In this document: positions 1 to 13,299 of the stretch, piece by piece
How positions within the stretch are numbered: the stretch's first letter is position 1
Layout of the letters: every line of letters begins with the position of its first letter
Assembly: GCA_009760855.2 (NCBI GenBank)
Contig: WPIO01000098.1
Span: forward strand, 1,069,501-1,133,500
DNA: 64,000 bases
Direction of reading: 5' to 3'
Source of the DNA: Cristatella mucedo
Lineage: Eukaryota > Bryozoa > Phylactolaemata > Cristatellidae
The notes under the pieces: model-generated
The model's database searches: none
The model's input: the letters and a program-made list of their open reading frames with translations, nothing else
What the model was told of the DNA's origin: nothing
Position numbers and translations under genes: made by a program

Positions 1-1050
1 TACAGCAAGCATGTATGTGCAATCAAAACTTTTGCCTAGTGATAGCCTGTACTCAAATTCTGCAGCGAAGAAGAAATGCTCTTAAATCATTCGAAGATAA
101 CTGTATAGGTCCAAATAACTATACCGTCTGTATTACTGCATCAGCTGGCCCAGCTTTTGAGGTGTTGTTGTGACCATAATCTTGCCAAGGTTGTTGTATG
201 CCAGTCGTTATTAAGGGCGAGTTCGAGCACAACATTTTTAACGAGGGACATCCAAGACTGTAGCAGGCGGTGTGCTGAAGGCGGCAGGCACTTGTGGTTT
301 CCTCATTGACTTCTAGGTAGCTTTTGAGCAATCCAAAAGTGACTACTACCCAGTGCAAATAAAACTTTGCCAAGGCTTTTGTGTTTATACACCACGTCCT
401 CGAAATATAGAATCCTAATAATAATTCACCGACATTTATCTTTGCTCAAACAGAAGCTCCTCTGTGACTGTTACGGGGTAATTTTCCCTTTATGAACTTT
501 CTCATTATCGACAGCAAATAAGCAGTGGCAGGCTGAGTCGGCAGCAGCTGATCTCAAGGGACCCGTCAAAGAAGGTCGATGCAGTACCTACATCACGAAC
601 ACGACATTTCCGATAAATAAATCGGAGATTTTAGCTTAGCTCTCGTGGATTACCTCTGTCAGTTACTTTCACTGTCAATAGTCCTATAGCCACCTTTTTT
701 ACCTGTCCGGATTGCTGTTGCCACGTGACAATGTCATCCTGCAAGATGTGCAGACGTTACAGCACTTGATGTGTCTTGAGTCGTGCAAAACTATCTTGTG
801 ACTGTTAAGTGCTGTTACGAATGCACATACGACTGCTTTCAGCCATTTTATTGCTGGTGACCAGATTAGTATGTTACAAGGCCTGGGCTTCATCAAATGT
901 AGTTGAAGTGCCACAAACAGATGTTGGGTCATTGCAAAAAGTACACGGTTTAGCTGTTGTTTCCGGCTCAAGTGATAATAGTTAAAATATGTTACACTTT
1001 CCCAAAAAGTACGTTAGTGAGCCACCACCAAGTTTCTTACTAGTAATAAA
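1..1050. other. No feature recognised
   Basis: Only short open frames without start context, splice pattern or domain signal on either strand. Confidence 0.6.
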
Positions 1051-1069
1051 ACTGATAACATACTTTCAT

Positions 1070-2095
1070 AGCGCCCTCAGAGAAGTTAATCTCTTTATAG
1101 GTGCTTTACATTTGCTGCAAAGGAAACATGAATGGGCAGTTAGTAAGTAGCACTCGATAAGCAGTAAGAATAACATGGTAATGGGTGACATGCAGTGGGT
1201 CTGCATGTAAGTGTGGTTAATGGCAGCATGCAGAGTGTTAGCAGCAAAAGCAGAGAAAAAACAGACAACAGCGACTCACTAAATGCTGTGGCAAATAGGG
1301 GATTGCTTAATTTTTTTTAATGTGGTCAAGTCAGGGAATGTTGTGATGGAAATCAGGAGCTAGGTCCATGCTTTGGGAGCATATGAACTAGAGGTGTCGT
1401 CTCAAAAAGATTTCAGCTTTGTACGAGGTATAGGTAAACAGTTGGATTCCGAAAAGTGGGTGGTATAATGTATAGCCTGATAGCGGATTAGATCCGATTG
1501 GTAGGCTGCAGCCTAAGAATAACGGGACCTAAAGGTGAGCGAAAAACCTTGAAGTCGATGTGTTGCTTCATTTGTAATTAGTGCTAGAGATAAGTGGTAT
1601 GATGTGGTAACAGATGCCCACAATAGAAAAGCCTAGATGAAGAGTTTGGCATCAGCTGTAAGCCCTTAATTACACTGGTCGGCACACCATCAAGCAGCGA
1701 GTTACAGAAGTCGATACAGAATGCTTCAAATGTATGGACAAATTTAAATTTCGTATCCCTGTCTAAAAAAATCTTGCATTTTAGAAACATTACGCTGCTC
1801 AAAGTTGGCATACTTGATTGTAAAACTTATATGATCGTCTAATGAAAGGTCTCTTCGGAACATCACACCATGATTTCGTGTAGGTTCGACAGAAAGTACG
1901 CTTGGCAGAGCTAATGTAGAGGTTTGATCTTTCCTATTTCTGAATCACACTTGGTCTGCCTATAACTGATAGATTAGTTTTATCTTCATTCAAATTAAGA
2001 AAATGTGCTGTCGTCCATGAGCAGATGTCATCAATACATGCAGCAAGGGAGTTGAGAGACTTTGACGTGCTGGAGAGCTAGGAGGCATAAATTCA
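1070..2095 (-). mobile_element. LINE-B (CR1/L2-like), 3' part
   Basis: Reverse-complement copy with the hairpin tail at 1070-1115, then the 3' UTR and the C-terminal reverse transcriptase region (FCNSLLDGVP in the ORF at 1811-1584). Many stops. It lies head to head with the plus-strand copy at 2225. Confidence 0.78.
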
Positions 2096-2224
2096 AAATT
2101 ACATTTGAATATCATCCGGATAGATGTAAAAGGCAACATTTTGCTAGGCAATCACATCGGCAAGAGGAAGAGTGTAAACCATGTAGAGAAAGGGACCAAT
2201 AATGGAACCCTGATGTACCTCATA

Positions 2225-2925
2225 TTTCAGAGGACTTTCTGCTTACTGGCCTACCATCATGTGCGATCAGGCGATTACAGCTGGTGCAAAACTCCGCAGC
2301 TTGACTTGTCTGTCGTGAGCGTCGCAGTTGCCACATTACTCCACTTCTCGGCGACCTGCACTGACTACCAGTCAAGCAACGGATTGACTTCAAGGTTTTG
2401 TCCCTCACTTTTAGGTACCTTCATTCTATGGCTCCAGCCTATCTTTCAGATATACTACCCTAACAGGCCAAGCATCGTACCACCCGCTTTTCGGAATCCA
2501 ACAGTCTAGAAATACCTCGTACAAACCTTGAATCCTTGGGAGACCGTGCATTTAGTTCGTATGCTCCCTCAGCCTGGAACTCCCTCCCGACCTGCGTCAG
2601 AACATCCCCTGACCTGACCACATTTAAAAGGAACCTTAAAACACACCTATTTAGGTCAGCATTTAGCGGGTCCCTGTGATTCGTCCTTGATGTGCTTATG
2701 CGTGCTGACACTGTGCATGCTGCCACTAACCACATTTGCATGCTGACCCTGTGCATGTCACCCCTAACCATATTATTCATTTTGTTTGTTTTTCAAGCAT
2801 GATTTTACTTACCATCTAATTGCATTTCACTTTGCAGCAAATGTAAAGCACCTAGAGAGAGATTAAGTTCTCTGAGGGTGCTTTATCAAGTGAATTATTA
2901 TGATTATTATTATTAATATTATTAG
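2225..2925 (+). mobile_element. LINE-B, 3' part
   Basis: 5'-truncated copy starting in the 'LPACAIRRL.LVQN' region. It runs through the C-terminal domain, the UTR with repeated GCATGCTG motifs, and the hairpin tail ending in an ATT-rich repeat. Confidence 0.82.
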
Positions 2926-3310
2926 AGGAGTATCTATATTTTAATATGTTACTGAGCAGAGTTTTAAGTTTGGCTTGTCAAAACAGCTGCCAGAGAAATA
3001 TTAGAGTCCAGTTTGCCGAATCAGTAAATAGAATACTCATGTATGCTGGCTATCCGACAACCGTCTAGTACCTATACCCAGATAATTCCTAGGTAGAGAG
3101 AGACACATGAAACACTTACAAAAAAGACAAGTTCAATAGCATGAAAAGAAAGCCAGGCAACTAAAGCGCATCTTGGGGCGAGACTCTATTCATACGAATT
3201 CGTACCTGGCATTGATTTCAGTCATAAGAAAATTAATGACATCGACATATGAGAACTAATTTCTTGATAGACGCATATGCACACACGTGTGCATGCAGGC
3301 ACGCAGGCTT

Positions 3311-3314
3311 GCAC

Positions 3315-3374
<60 letters not shown>

Positions 3375-3392
3375 ACGCACACACACACACAC
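3311..3392. repeat. (AC)n microsatellite
   Basis: An almost uninterrupted run of AC dinucleotides with three small changes. The surrounding 2930-4080 stretch has no gene I can support. Confidence 0.95.
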
Positions 3393-4089
3393 TCAAATGC
3401 ATGGGATTAAAAAAATATACGTACGCAAAATTGTTTTTGACAGTTAGAAGCATGCACTAGCAATTCCTTCGCTCACAAACCCACTCAACCCTCACACATC
3501 CTGAGCAGGTGAATAATGACCAATGCATGCTTATGTGCAACATGCAACCAGGTTTATAACCGATGTGCCTTAGAAGCGCAATAGCCGCTTCCTGAGTACA
3601 CATATACATGCAAGAGCATGCGAGTACGAAACCCATATCGGCGAACTCGCGTACTCTGTCATGCATACACACTAGCACGCACCCACCAAGATAAATGAAC
3701 CGCTGATATCTCGGGGAATCTTTGCATACGCACTCAATTTCACATGCACTCAATAGCTGAATTGGATGAGCCTACTCATGAGCACGCCCACACGCGTAAT
3801 TCGGGGACGGCACCCATAGGCAGACATAGAAATTCACGTTTGCTCACATTCCTGCATAGCGAAGAAAGCAGGTGTCACTTGCACGCGAACGCAAAGTGGA
3901 CAACATTTACTTGTGCTCATTAAGTATTGCAAAATCTACTTTCAATTTGACTCTTAAGGGACATTCATTAAAGTAAAGTAGCTGCAGCATAATCAAAAGG
4001 AGCAAAATTTCGCCATCAACCGGCACCTACCACTGATCTAGAAAAGCTGGATTCGGTTACTCACCGTGAAAATAACAATACTAATAAAA

Positions 4090-4865
4090 ACACACTGGAT
4101 TAAGCATCCTCAGAGAACTCGATCTCTTTCTAGGCTCTTTGCACTTCTTGTAAATGTCGCATGATTGCATAGCTCCTAGTAGCGCTCTCAATCAACAACA
4201 AGAATAACAAGGTTAGTGGTGACATGCACACAGTCAGCATGCAAGTGTCAGAATGCACAATGCCAGCACGCATATGCACGTGAAGGAAGAATCACGGGAA
4301 ACCACTAAATGCTGACCATAATGGGTGTGTTTTCAATTATTTTTTAATTCCGGTCACGTCAAGGGATGCCGTGCTGCAAGTCGAGAGTAAGTTCCAATCA
4401 TCGGGAGCACACAAACTAAATAAATATGAATTTAATTCATTTGCATAGCGCCCCAAGAGAACTTAATCTCTATTCAGGTGCTTCACATATGCCACGGGGC
4501 TCGAGCCCACGACCTAGGTAAGACCTTGGTCGGGGCGAGCACCTTAACCACTAGACCAAACCAGCTCGATGCACGGTCTCCAACGGATTTGAGGTTTGTA
4601 CGAAATAAGTTAACAGATATATTCCGTATACCGGTGGCACGATGCTTAACATGGTGGTACCGTAGATCTGACAGGTAGGCTCGAGCCAAAAAATGAATGG
4701 ACCTGCTAGTGAGCAACCTAACCTTGAAGTCGATGCATTGCTTAACTGGTTGCCAGCTCAGGTCGGCCAGAAGTAGTGTGATGTGGCACCTGTGATGCTC
4801 ACGACACACAACCCTAGCTGCAGAGATTTGCAGCAGCTGCAGGCACCTGACAAGTTCAATAAACA
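4090..4865 (-). mobile_element. LINE-B 3' part split by SINE-1
   Basis: Tail and UTR at 4090-4423 and coding remnant at 4576-4865, separated by a SINE-1 at 4424-4575. The LINE sequence resumes at the expected point (TGCACGGTCTCC) after the SINE. Confidence 0.75.
4424..4575 (-). mobile_element. SINE-1 (tRNA-derived, with LINE-B-type hairpin tail)
   Basis: Read on the minus strand: a tRNA-like head with box A (TGGTCTAGTGGTTAAGGTGC) and a box B region (CGTGGGCTCGAGCC), then a tail with AGAGATTAAGTTCTCTTGGG flanked by GCACC and GGCGCTATGC, then an AT-rich end. Inserted in a LINE-B copy. Confidence 0.82.
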
Positions 4866-5600
4866 AAACGAATAACATGGTTAGGGTTGAAATACACAGG
4901 GTTTCCATGCAACCTTAGTTGATAGCAACATCCACAATGTCAGCATCTATAAACTCATAAACGATGAATCAAATGAACCCCCGAATGCTGTGATAAATAG
5001 AAGAGTTTTTAGTTTATTTTTACATGTGGTCAAGTCAGGAGATGTCTTGATGCAAGTAAAGAGTGAGTTCCATGCTTTGGGAGCGTACAGTCAAAACGCA
5101 CTGTCTCCCAAGGATTTAACATTTCTATGAGGTATAATAAAACAATTAGATTCCGAAAGTTGGTTGGTACGATGCTTGTCCGTGAGATGGAGTAGATCTT
5201 ACAGGCACACTGGTTCCACAGAATGTGAGACGTAAAGGTGTGTGACTGAATGGTAAAAAGTGATGAGATTTTACAATTGTGATGGTCACGGCAGAATAGC
5301 CTAGCGGCAGAATTTTGCAAGAGCTGTAAGCGTCTGATTGAACAGGCCGGTATACCAGAAAGCACTAAGTTACTAAAATCAAGACGAGATTTCACAAATA
5401 CATGGACCAATTTAGACGTGTTTTCCTTCTCTAAACAAGCTAGAATTTGGCAAAGGAAGGTAATTGAAAATTGGCTGGCTTGACTGCGGTTGATGTGGTC
5501 GTTTAATGAAATGTCACTTTGGAACACGACAGCTATGTTTTGTGCGGATTCCACATTAGATTAGCTGGGAGAGCCTGTTTAGAGTGCTAGCCTTTCTAAT
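4853..5600 (-). mobile_element. LINE-B 3' part
   Basis: Directly abuts the previous copy. The ORF at 5554-5030 carries DISLNDHINRSQ, LVHVFVKSRLDFSN, ACSIRRLQLLQNSAARLFC, the characteristic post-RT domain of this family. Confidence 0.78.
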
Positions 5601-5929
5601 TTCCGACTCAAAGGAGACTAAGAAGTGGGCTGTCTGCATAATTTTTTCTGGCAGTGCCAGATGCCATTGTTTACCTATTCCTTCTTAAAAGCGTCTCATC
5701 TATCCTGGACACTGCCATCGCTGTCCCATGTTTAGGTCTATATTGATTGATGAATATAAGGTATTTATTTCAATTGTTGTTCTTTATTGAGCATATTAAC
5801 ACTAAACATTCGATCATCTTTCATTTGTTGCCAATTTAAAGTCCTTAAAAGAACATTGAGTTCTCTGATAGCAACATATCAATGCACTATTATTTGTATT
5901 AATATTACTATTATTACTATAAAGGACAG

Positions 5930-8229
5930 CATTTATCCATGCAACCTCTACGGTAACAGGTAACTCAGTCATTAGAGCTCAGTGAATCTTTTGCCGAAGT
6001 AAGACTATTTCACCGTCCTAATTAATCGCCTAAATAGCTTTGTGTTTTTATTTCAATGGTAATCACACAAAGCTGTGCTTTACTCCTAGACTTACATGCA
6101 TGTCAAATATTTTGGCAAATAATAAGCTAACCTAGAAAACAGTCAGTTTGAAACGTGCAGTGCCATATCTGAGGCTAATTAAATATTTATTATGTTAAGG
6201 TGCATAGCATTAGCAGATTAAGGAAATGATAAAGCACCCTTTTTATACGGCTTAGAGAAGTAATATTCTTCTTTGACGGAGTTATTAACTTCAAGATGAC
6301 AGCAGAAGTGGCAGGCATAAATGAAACCATTAGGGTGCAGCAAGAAGTAGAAGTAGAGGATTCTAATGGAGATGTTACTGAGAGAGAAGAGTCCGATGGT
6401 ATTTTGGTTGCCATTGTAAAAGTCGTCTTGCTTCTAAAGAACGTACTGAAGAGATCCCCAAAATCACCACCAGGACAATTTATTATTTTTTCTAACCTGA
6501 AATTGGTTAATAGTTAATGGTCAGCATTGCCATACAAAGTTCGCAGGAGATTCGGTACTCCTGGAAATACACAGACGTCTTCACACTATCAACCATCAAA
6601 GTTCGCTCCAAATATATGTCTTAGCATCTTGTGACATGAAAAAATTCACATGCATTACTACCTGTGACACCTGCAGCGGAAAAACCCCGACACTCTATGC
6701 TAGCTATAATAATTTGGGATTTTCAAGCAGTTTGAAAAGAAAATTAGATAAACAATCCAGGACAGTTTGGCCGGCCAGAATATGTAAGAACTTACAACTT
6801 CAGTTCATTAAAGCGGTTAATGTTACTATATACTTTAGTTAATATCAAAGCGACATCTCTACCTTAAGCCTAGATCATAGATGGCCTGCCCACAAATCCC
6901 TAAATAATGACAAGGTTGCAACACCGTTTACTAATGCAATTGCCCGCGTTGTCTAATCTTTATGTCTGAAATTGAACCATTAACGAATGGTGGTTAGAAA
7001 ACATGCGGAGTGAACAGAGATAGCTAGGGAGCGTAAACAAACCAGGTATGCACTACGTGAGCAGACGGAGTGTTCATTAGCATCAGAAAAGCCAACTGGT
7101 GGTTAATATAACCTCTTTGGAAAGCGATAAGCTTAATTAGTAATCAAGAACTAAGCTGCCCTGAATTGACGGAGGGCAGAGATTAGGGTTTTGCTGTGAT
7201 TATAATTCGAACAGCCTCAAGCAATGGTATACCAGGCTCTCGAAAAACCCATTGCCTGCGGCGCGTTACCTCCACGGTCACTATAGTAATGCAACATACA
7301 CATAAATTAGTAGATCACACGGTTAAAACTTCTTATATGTATGATTTCTTGTACAGTTTTTAAAACCTGTAAAGGTACATAGCGAAGACTGTGTACTCGT
7401 AGAAATTTAGTTTTACAGAGAGCGCTAGCTAGCATGCTACAAGTTGCATATGCATTCAGCTTCATCACAAATGCAGAAGATCTTACTTAGCTGAAGTTTT
7501 ACCTTCACAACAATCAGCGGTTAATCTTCCTTACGGCTCATTCTCCTCAAAAGAAGCAGAGTCGTTTAGATCGAGGAAGGTCTCTCCTCCGTGACTAAGG
7601 GAGCCTGTCCCACAGGAAATACTCCAGCGAATCCATTACTTCATCCCCTTTAACCGCGCGCATATCCGCTTTCAGGTGTGACTTTGGGAGGGCTCAAGTT
7701 CGGATCTCGGATCTATTTAAAGATACACAATTCGCAATTTTGAGAGAATCAGGCAGACTTCCCATCGCTCACTAAGGACACAATCCTGCTGGATCGTGAG
7801 CTTGTAATTGCCTATCGAAAGACGCTTAGTGATTGGTTCTGTATAATTCACATACTGAGGTAAAATTTTAATCAAAGTCGATGCGCTTAGGCTTGCTCGC
7901 TTGCAATATTCCAAAAGCGGCAATGGCACGATGCTGAAGTGTTCGAGGCTAGTCTCCTTATTTTCGTGATGCCGAGAGCTCGCCTGCACCAATGCGGCTA
8001 GACCCACTGACATGGATAAGCTGGGATAGTGCTCTAGCCCCCAGGTCCCCCGTTCAGACCCCCGCCAGTAACCTGTTGTCAAATGCTAGCCTCAGACGGA
8101 TTCTCACTGAATGAGCACTTGCAAGACACCTTTCTAGAGTATTTTCTAGGGCCAGGTAGATGAGTGTGTGTCAGTATGCGAGCCCGAGCTATCCGAGAGT
8201 GGCCTGGGATGGCACAATCACACTTGCCA
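5930..8229. other. No feature recognised
   Basis: AT-rich, with short frames at 6296-6517 and 8082-7717 that show no domain or splice support. Confidence 0.55.
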
Positions 8230-8418
8230 GGATGTAAAAAAAAATCCTAGCTGATTAAACAGCCTCTTTTTGTATAGCGATGGAAGAGCCTTTACGGCTA
8301 TCACCACCGCTTGCAGTGGCAATAAATGATTGCCCACTGCAAGAATCGAACCCACGACCTCGGGACCAAGGTCGGGAAAGCAACCACCTTATTTAGTGTG
8401 CCATCACGGCTCACCTGT
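8230..8418 (-). mobile_element. SINE-2 (tRNA-derived)
   Basis: On the minus strand: head GAGCCGTGATGGCACAC and AAGGTGGTTGC (box A), GGTCGTGGGTTCGATTC (box B, close to consensus), then a body with GCCACTGCAAGCGG, GATAGCCGTAAAGGCTC and a 3' CAGCTAGGAT. It does not share the LINE-B tail. Confidence 0.82.
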
Positions 8419-9589
8419 AGCAGTGAGGTCACAGCTTGCAACCCTTAATTATCCTCCAGCCAGGTTGTGCTTCTTCAGGATACGCAAGCTACCAACAACC
8501 AATAAAGCAAGCATCCTTGACAGTTGACGTTAATGCATGGAAAAATATTTAGTTCTCCGAGAGTGCTTTACAAATTTCATTATCATTATTTTTATTGTTA
8601 TTATCATAGAATTCTTTACCTTTTGGAATAGGGATGGATCGCGAATAGGATACATGCTGAGTAGGGTGACTCAGCGACACAATTGAGCAAAGAGTCGCGG
8701 ACGTCTGCACGAGTGACGGCATCGATGGCACATGATCTTCCCTCCTTTTCTTCGCTACTTCACCTTTAAATCATTGGGATAGTGTTTTTTAGTTTTTTTG
8801 GATTTTATCGTTATCAAATCACAAGAAAGTGTGGACATTGACCTACAGATTCAGCAGAGAAAATTGACTTGTCCGACGACAATTTCATGCCTCAAGCATT
8901 CACCATCAAAAGAATAAGTCTCGGAATTTTATCTTATTTACAAAAAAGATGAATATCTCGTAAAATGCAGTTCGATATTGTCGTGCCTTACGGTCATTTT
9001 CTTAAGCTCTCCAGCACACAATAGTTCGTGGACTGCTACAACTAAAATCAGCTATTCCTTGTTATACCTGTGATGCAAAATTGTCTCAGCCTCCTCAGAC
9101 GGTCTCACTAAGTTGCTAGCTTCGTTTATTATTTCCCGACATTCGTCTCTACTATTTATCTCTGCATCAGTATGCTACAGACGATTGTAAATTATTTGAT
9201 GTCTAAAAAGTCAAGAAAACCTATGACTTCTACTTTTTGGTGTAGCATCTTTTGCATGCAGCATAAAGCGCTTCGATGACTAGCATTTGCTAAATTAGCA
9301 GCTCGACTTGTATAGCTTCATTTTCAGTGCAAGTAATCCTTTTAAATACCTTACTACACTAAGTTTAATTCGGAACTTTTGTTATCCTGCATTAGATGAA
9401 GGCTTTCGGCAAGGTAGCACAAACTTCGGAATTGTTCTTGGTGATATATCTCCGTCTGTAACTCCACAAAGCCATACAGACCATGTGGGTGTTACGTCGA
9501 AGAGTTTTGTGTAGCCCACTCACAGCCGAAGCGGCTTTCAGTACGCATTTGGTACCCAACAGACTTCGTCTCACGCAACAAAGAGACAC

Positions 9590-9672
9590 TTTGCAGCAAA
9601 TGTAAAGCGCCTAGAAAGAGATTAAGTTCTCTGAGGGCGCTTTATCAAGTGCAATATTATTATTATTATTAA
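9590..9672 (+). mobile_element. Tail-only LINE-B insertion
   Basis: About 80 bases: TTTGCAGCAAATG, hairpin (AAGCGCC ... GGCGCTTT), then an ATT repeat. It is inserted in the 3' part of LINE-A; the same LINE-A site is uninterrupted at 13.27 and 32.07 kb. Confidence 0.85.
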
Positions 9673-10641
9673 AAATAAAAGCATAGCAGAGTCAGGAGAG
9701 CTGTTGAGGTAGTGAGTAGCATGGAAGTAGCAGCTCAGGACCGCTCAAAAGGATCTGCCATAGTCGGCAGTAGGAGAGTAGTTATCGTTGCGTAAGAATT
9801 GTGGAAGCGAGTTCCACAGTCTAGGACCTGCAGAGCTAAAGCTTCTGTCGCTAACTGTCTTTAAGCGGAAGAATGGGACAGCTAATTTCTTGTCCACACA
9901 GTACCTGAGGGCGCGAACAGGCTGAAACTGATGCAGCAGTTCAGCTAGGTACGAAGGAGCCAAGCCGTGGCGAGCCTTGTGGGTCAGCATAAGAACTTTG
10001 CTCTGTATCCTTTGCTCAACAAGCAACATCCTAGCTCTTTCTGCAAAGGAGACACGTGCTCAAACTGCTGGGACTTGAAGACCAGCCTTGCAGCCATATT
10101 CATAGTCTGCGGTAGTGGCATAATAGCTTTCTTCGGCAGCCCATCCAAAAGGGAATTAAAATAATCAAGCCGAGACAGTACTAAAGAGCTAGTTAAATTT
10201 TTACAAGCCACTGTGGGAGACAGCTCCTAATCTTCGATAGGGATCGGACGTGACGGCTCGCTGTAGAAGCAATCTTCTGAATGAAGCTTTTGAAATTGAG
10301 GCTGATGTCGAACACGACACCTAAATTTTGAGCACGTGGTGATGGTCGCATAATTGCATCAACTATTAGAACAGCAAAGCCTTTTAATCCGGCTACACGC
10401 TTAGGGTGTCCGATGAGTAGCAGTTCGGTTTTATCATCATTTCGTTTCAGGAAGTTTTCTTACATCCTGGATCGAATATCGGCAAGCAAGCATTCAGTGT
10501 CTCAGTTGCCGTGCAGATTCCGACGGTTTGAGTGACAAATACAGCTAAGTATCGTCAGCATAGAAGTGACATCTTATTCCATGTACCTTAATCACATTTC
10601 CAAGAGGTTCTGTATAAATGGAGAACAGCAAGGGACCGAGT

Positions 10642-10811
10642 ACAGACCCCTGAGGAATTCCACAGGTGACCCTTCTCGTGTCTGAGACCTGACCCCTACA
10701 CGACACGGATTGAACACGATCAGACAACAGACCCTTGAGGAACTCCACAGGTGACCCTTCCCGTGTCTGAGACCTGACCCCTACACGACACGGATTGAAC
10801 ACGACCAGACA
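10642..10811. repeat. 85-bp tandem duplication inside LINE-A
   Basis: Two units each starting ACAGACCC and ending near CAGACAA, with few differences; the 14.2 kb LINE-A copy has a single unit. It duplicates part of the RT between the FDTID and YADD motifs. Confidence 0.92.
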
Positions 10812-12649
10812 AGTATGATTTAAACTACGCCATAGCTTCGTCTGCTAGACCGATCGTTGTTCTTAGTCGTTTAAGCTGAACTTCGTGATCAATGGTGTCG
10901 AAGGCAGTAGACAGATCTGGCAGAGCTAGGGTAGTGACATTCCCGTCGTCGTTGCCGCGTAGAATGTCATTGTTAACATGGGAGAATGCAGTGTCAGTAG
11001 AGTGCTGCCTCTTGAACCCTGATTGGAATGTTTCAGACATTCCATGTTTTTTCAATATGTTCAAACAGCTGCTTAGCAGCAATTTGTAAAGAATTTTGAT
11101 AAGAACGGAAGAAGAAAACTGGGCGAAAGTTTACTAGGACCTCTGTGTCTAGTCCAGGCTTTTTAAGAATGGATTTAACTATTGCCGATTTGAAGGACTT
11201 GGGAACGAACCCTCTTCCCTAAGAAGCATTAACAATTTTGGTTATAGTGAGGCTAAGTTGCTCTGCTAGTGAACACCACAGAGATGAAGGTATAGGGTCT
11301 CAAGGAGACGAGTTCTTTTTGCTAGACCTTGTTAAGGCAGCCACATCGCATGCAGATGCATCGGAGGACATTTCAAGGAAGGTCACAGGTTGAGAAAGGG
11401 CGATCGCTTTGGTCAGAGGGGGCTTCATGGAGGCACGAATGTGTAGAATTTGTTCAGTAGAGAATGCTGAAAACTTTTCGGCTGAGCCCTTATTATCTGG
11501 GGAGTCAGACCTCACAGCATTGTCTGTACATGTTTTATTTTCTTATAAATTGGTTTTAGTGTCCGACTGGCAGAAATTCAGCGTTCTAATGAAAAATGAA
11601 GCCCTGGCCTTTATAAGCTTCAAGGTGTAAACTCAAAGGAAGTCTTTAAAATTGACTAGATCTGCCTCAGACCCCGATTTCTCGAAACAACGTTCTAACC
11701 TGCGCTGAACCCGATGCATCTTAAGGAGTATTTTGTAAATTGAAAGGAATATCCACGACTTTGAACACGGATAGAGCGAATGGAGCACGCTTGTCAAAAG
11801 CACTTCCGAGTGTCATGTTCGTCATATCAGTGAGGGTATCGAGGCTGCCGGTCGAGTCTGAATTAAGATAAAAAAGTCCTGTATCACAGATTTCAAATAC
11901 TTGTCCATGCCAATGCTTTGTAAGTTACGTCGTTTGGCAAATTCAACATCGCCCTGTACGTACGAGGGCGCAGGAACAGTAAACGAGACCGAACGATGAT
12001 CTGAAAGGGTCAGTGGGCACACCACAAGGTCAGTGGGAAGGACATCCTTAGTGATCACAAGATCTAGAATGTGACCAACGACGTGGGTGCTATGATTGAC
12101 GTGTTGGACCAAGCCAAAATTTTCAAGACAGTCAAGAAATGTGCGGACCCGGCTGTTGCTAGGGTTGTCAACATGAATATTGGTCTCCTACAATCAGTAG
12201 CGGCCTGTCACACACAAATATTTTAATGAGGAACTCTGAAAACTCTTCTATAAACAAGTTTAGACAGTAAGGAGGCCGGTATATGACAACAGTGAGAGGC
12301 ATTGTCTTTGATGAAGACCTGATAGAAATCTATTCAAACGGTGACCCATGCAAGAAACTGTACATTTTATGGCCAAACAATTGGCGAACAACAATTGCAG
12401 CCCACTAATAACCTTATCAGAATGCATAGACTGATAGAATGAGAATCCGGTTGGAGTGGTCTCTGAAATACAGCTACTGGAACGAGGCGTCATCCAGGTT
12501 TCGATAAGCAGAAATGCATCTAGCTTCTCATGGACCACCTGGTCGCAAATAAGTAACCCCTTAGTTTTTAGCGAGTGTCGTAGTCATCCCTAACCTTGGT
12601 ATTTATGTCGTTCATCACGCATCCTGCGACTCTCCATTCGACCTTTTGT

Positions 12650-12735
12650 CCTTGGCAGCAAATCGAAAGCATCTTGAGAGAGTTTGATTTTTCGGAGGGC
12701 GCCTTATCAAGTGTATTATCATTATCGTTATTTGA
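12650..12735 (+). mobile_element. Tail-only LINE-B insertion
   Basis: A diverged copy of the terminal hairpin followed by ATT/ATC repeats, with no upstream LINE sequence. Confidence 0.7.
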
Positions 12736-13299
12736 ATAAAAAGTATATGCATGCAACATTCCTTGGTTGACACAGCCAGCTCTCTGGATGCATGCTGACC
12801 TTTGTGACCCTTGTACGCTTCCTCGTGCTCTTCCTTATCCCATGCTTGCGATCTCTTTGTTTTGCCTGTACGGGAACGCGCTGGCGACGGACGAAACAAC
12901 TTCCCCTACACAATGACATTTAATTACAGCATTCAGTGGGGTTTTGCGAAGAAGTTAATTTCGTGTGCTAGGTGTTGCTTACACTCCGAGTGTTACTAGT
13001 GTATGCTATCATTAAACATTTGGTATGGCTTCATATGCAGCATCTACAAAGAACCTTGGAAGCCATATATTTAGTTCTCTGAGGTCTCTATACAAACGCA
13101 TTATTATAATTAGAATCTTCTTAACTGATGTAATGTAATGTATCTCCGTCAGTAACTCCACAAAGTCATAAAGACCATGTGGGTGTTACACAGGAGAGTT
13201 TTGTATAGCCCACTCACAGCCTAAGCGGCTTTCGGTACGCATTCGGTAGCCAACAGACTTCGTCTCACGCAACAAAGAGAAAGGGTGAAGCATAGCAGA

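Larger units (their letters stand above)
9450..12545 (-). mobile_element. LINE-A, second long decayed copy
   Basis: Collinear with the 13.1-16.1 kb copy. The endonuclease remnant (12545-11820) includes HVNHSTHVVGHILDLVIT and SDHRSVSF. The RT remnant includes QSGFKRQHSTDTAFS, LPDLSTAFDTIDHE, IPQGSVLGPLLFSIYTEP and CHFYADDT. The C-terminal domain is at 10211-9745. It has more frameshifts than the other copy, an 85-bp tandem duplication in the RT (10642-10811), and a LINE-B tail inserted near 9590-9672. Confidence 0.88.

Noticed and set aside
3256-3453. Poly Cys-Val frame
   Set aside because: Translation of the (AC)n microsatellite.
6296-6517. 73-codon acidic plus-strand frame
   Set aside because: Overlaps a similar-length antisense frame; no domain, splice site or duplicate supports it.
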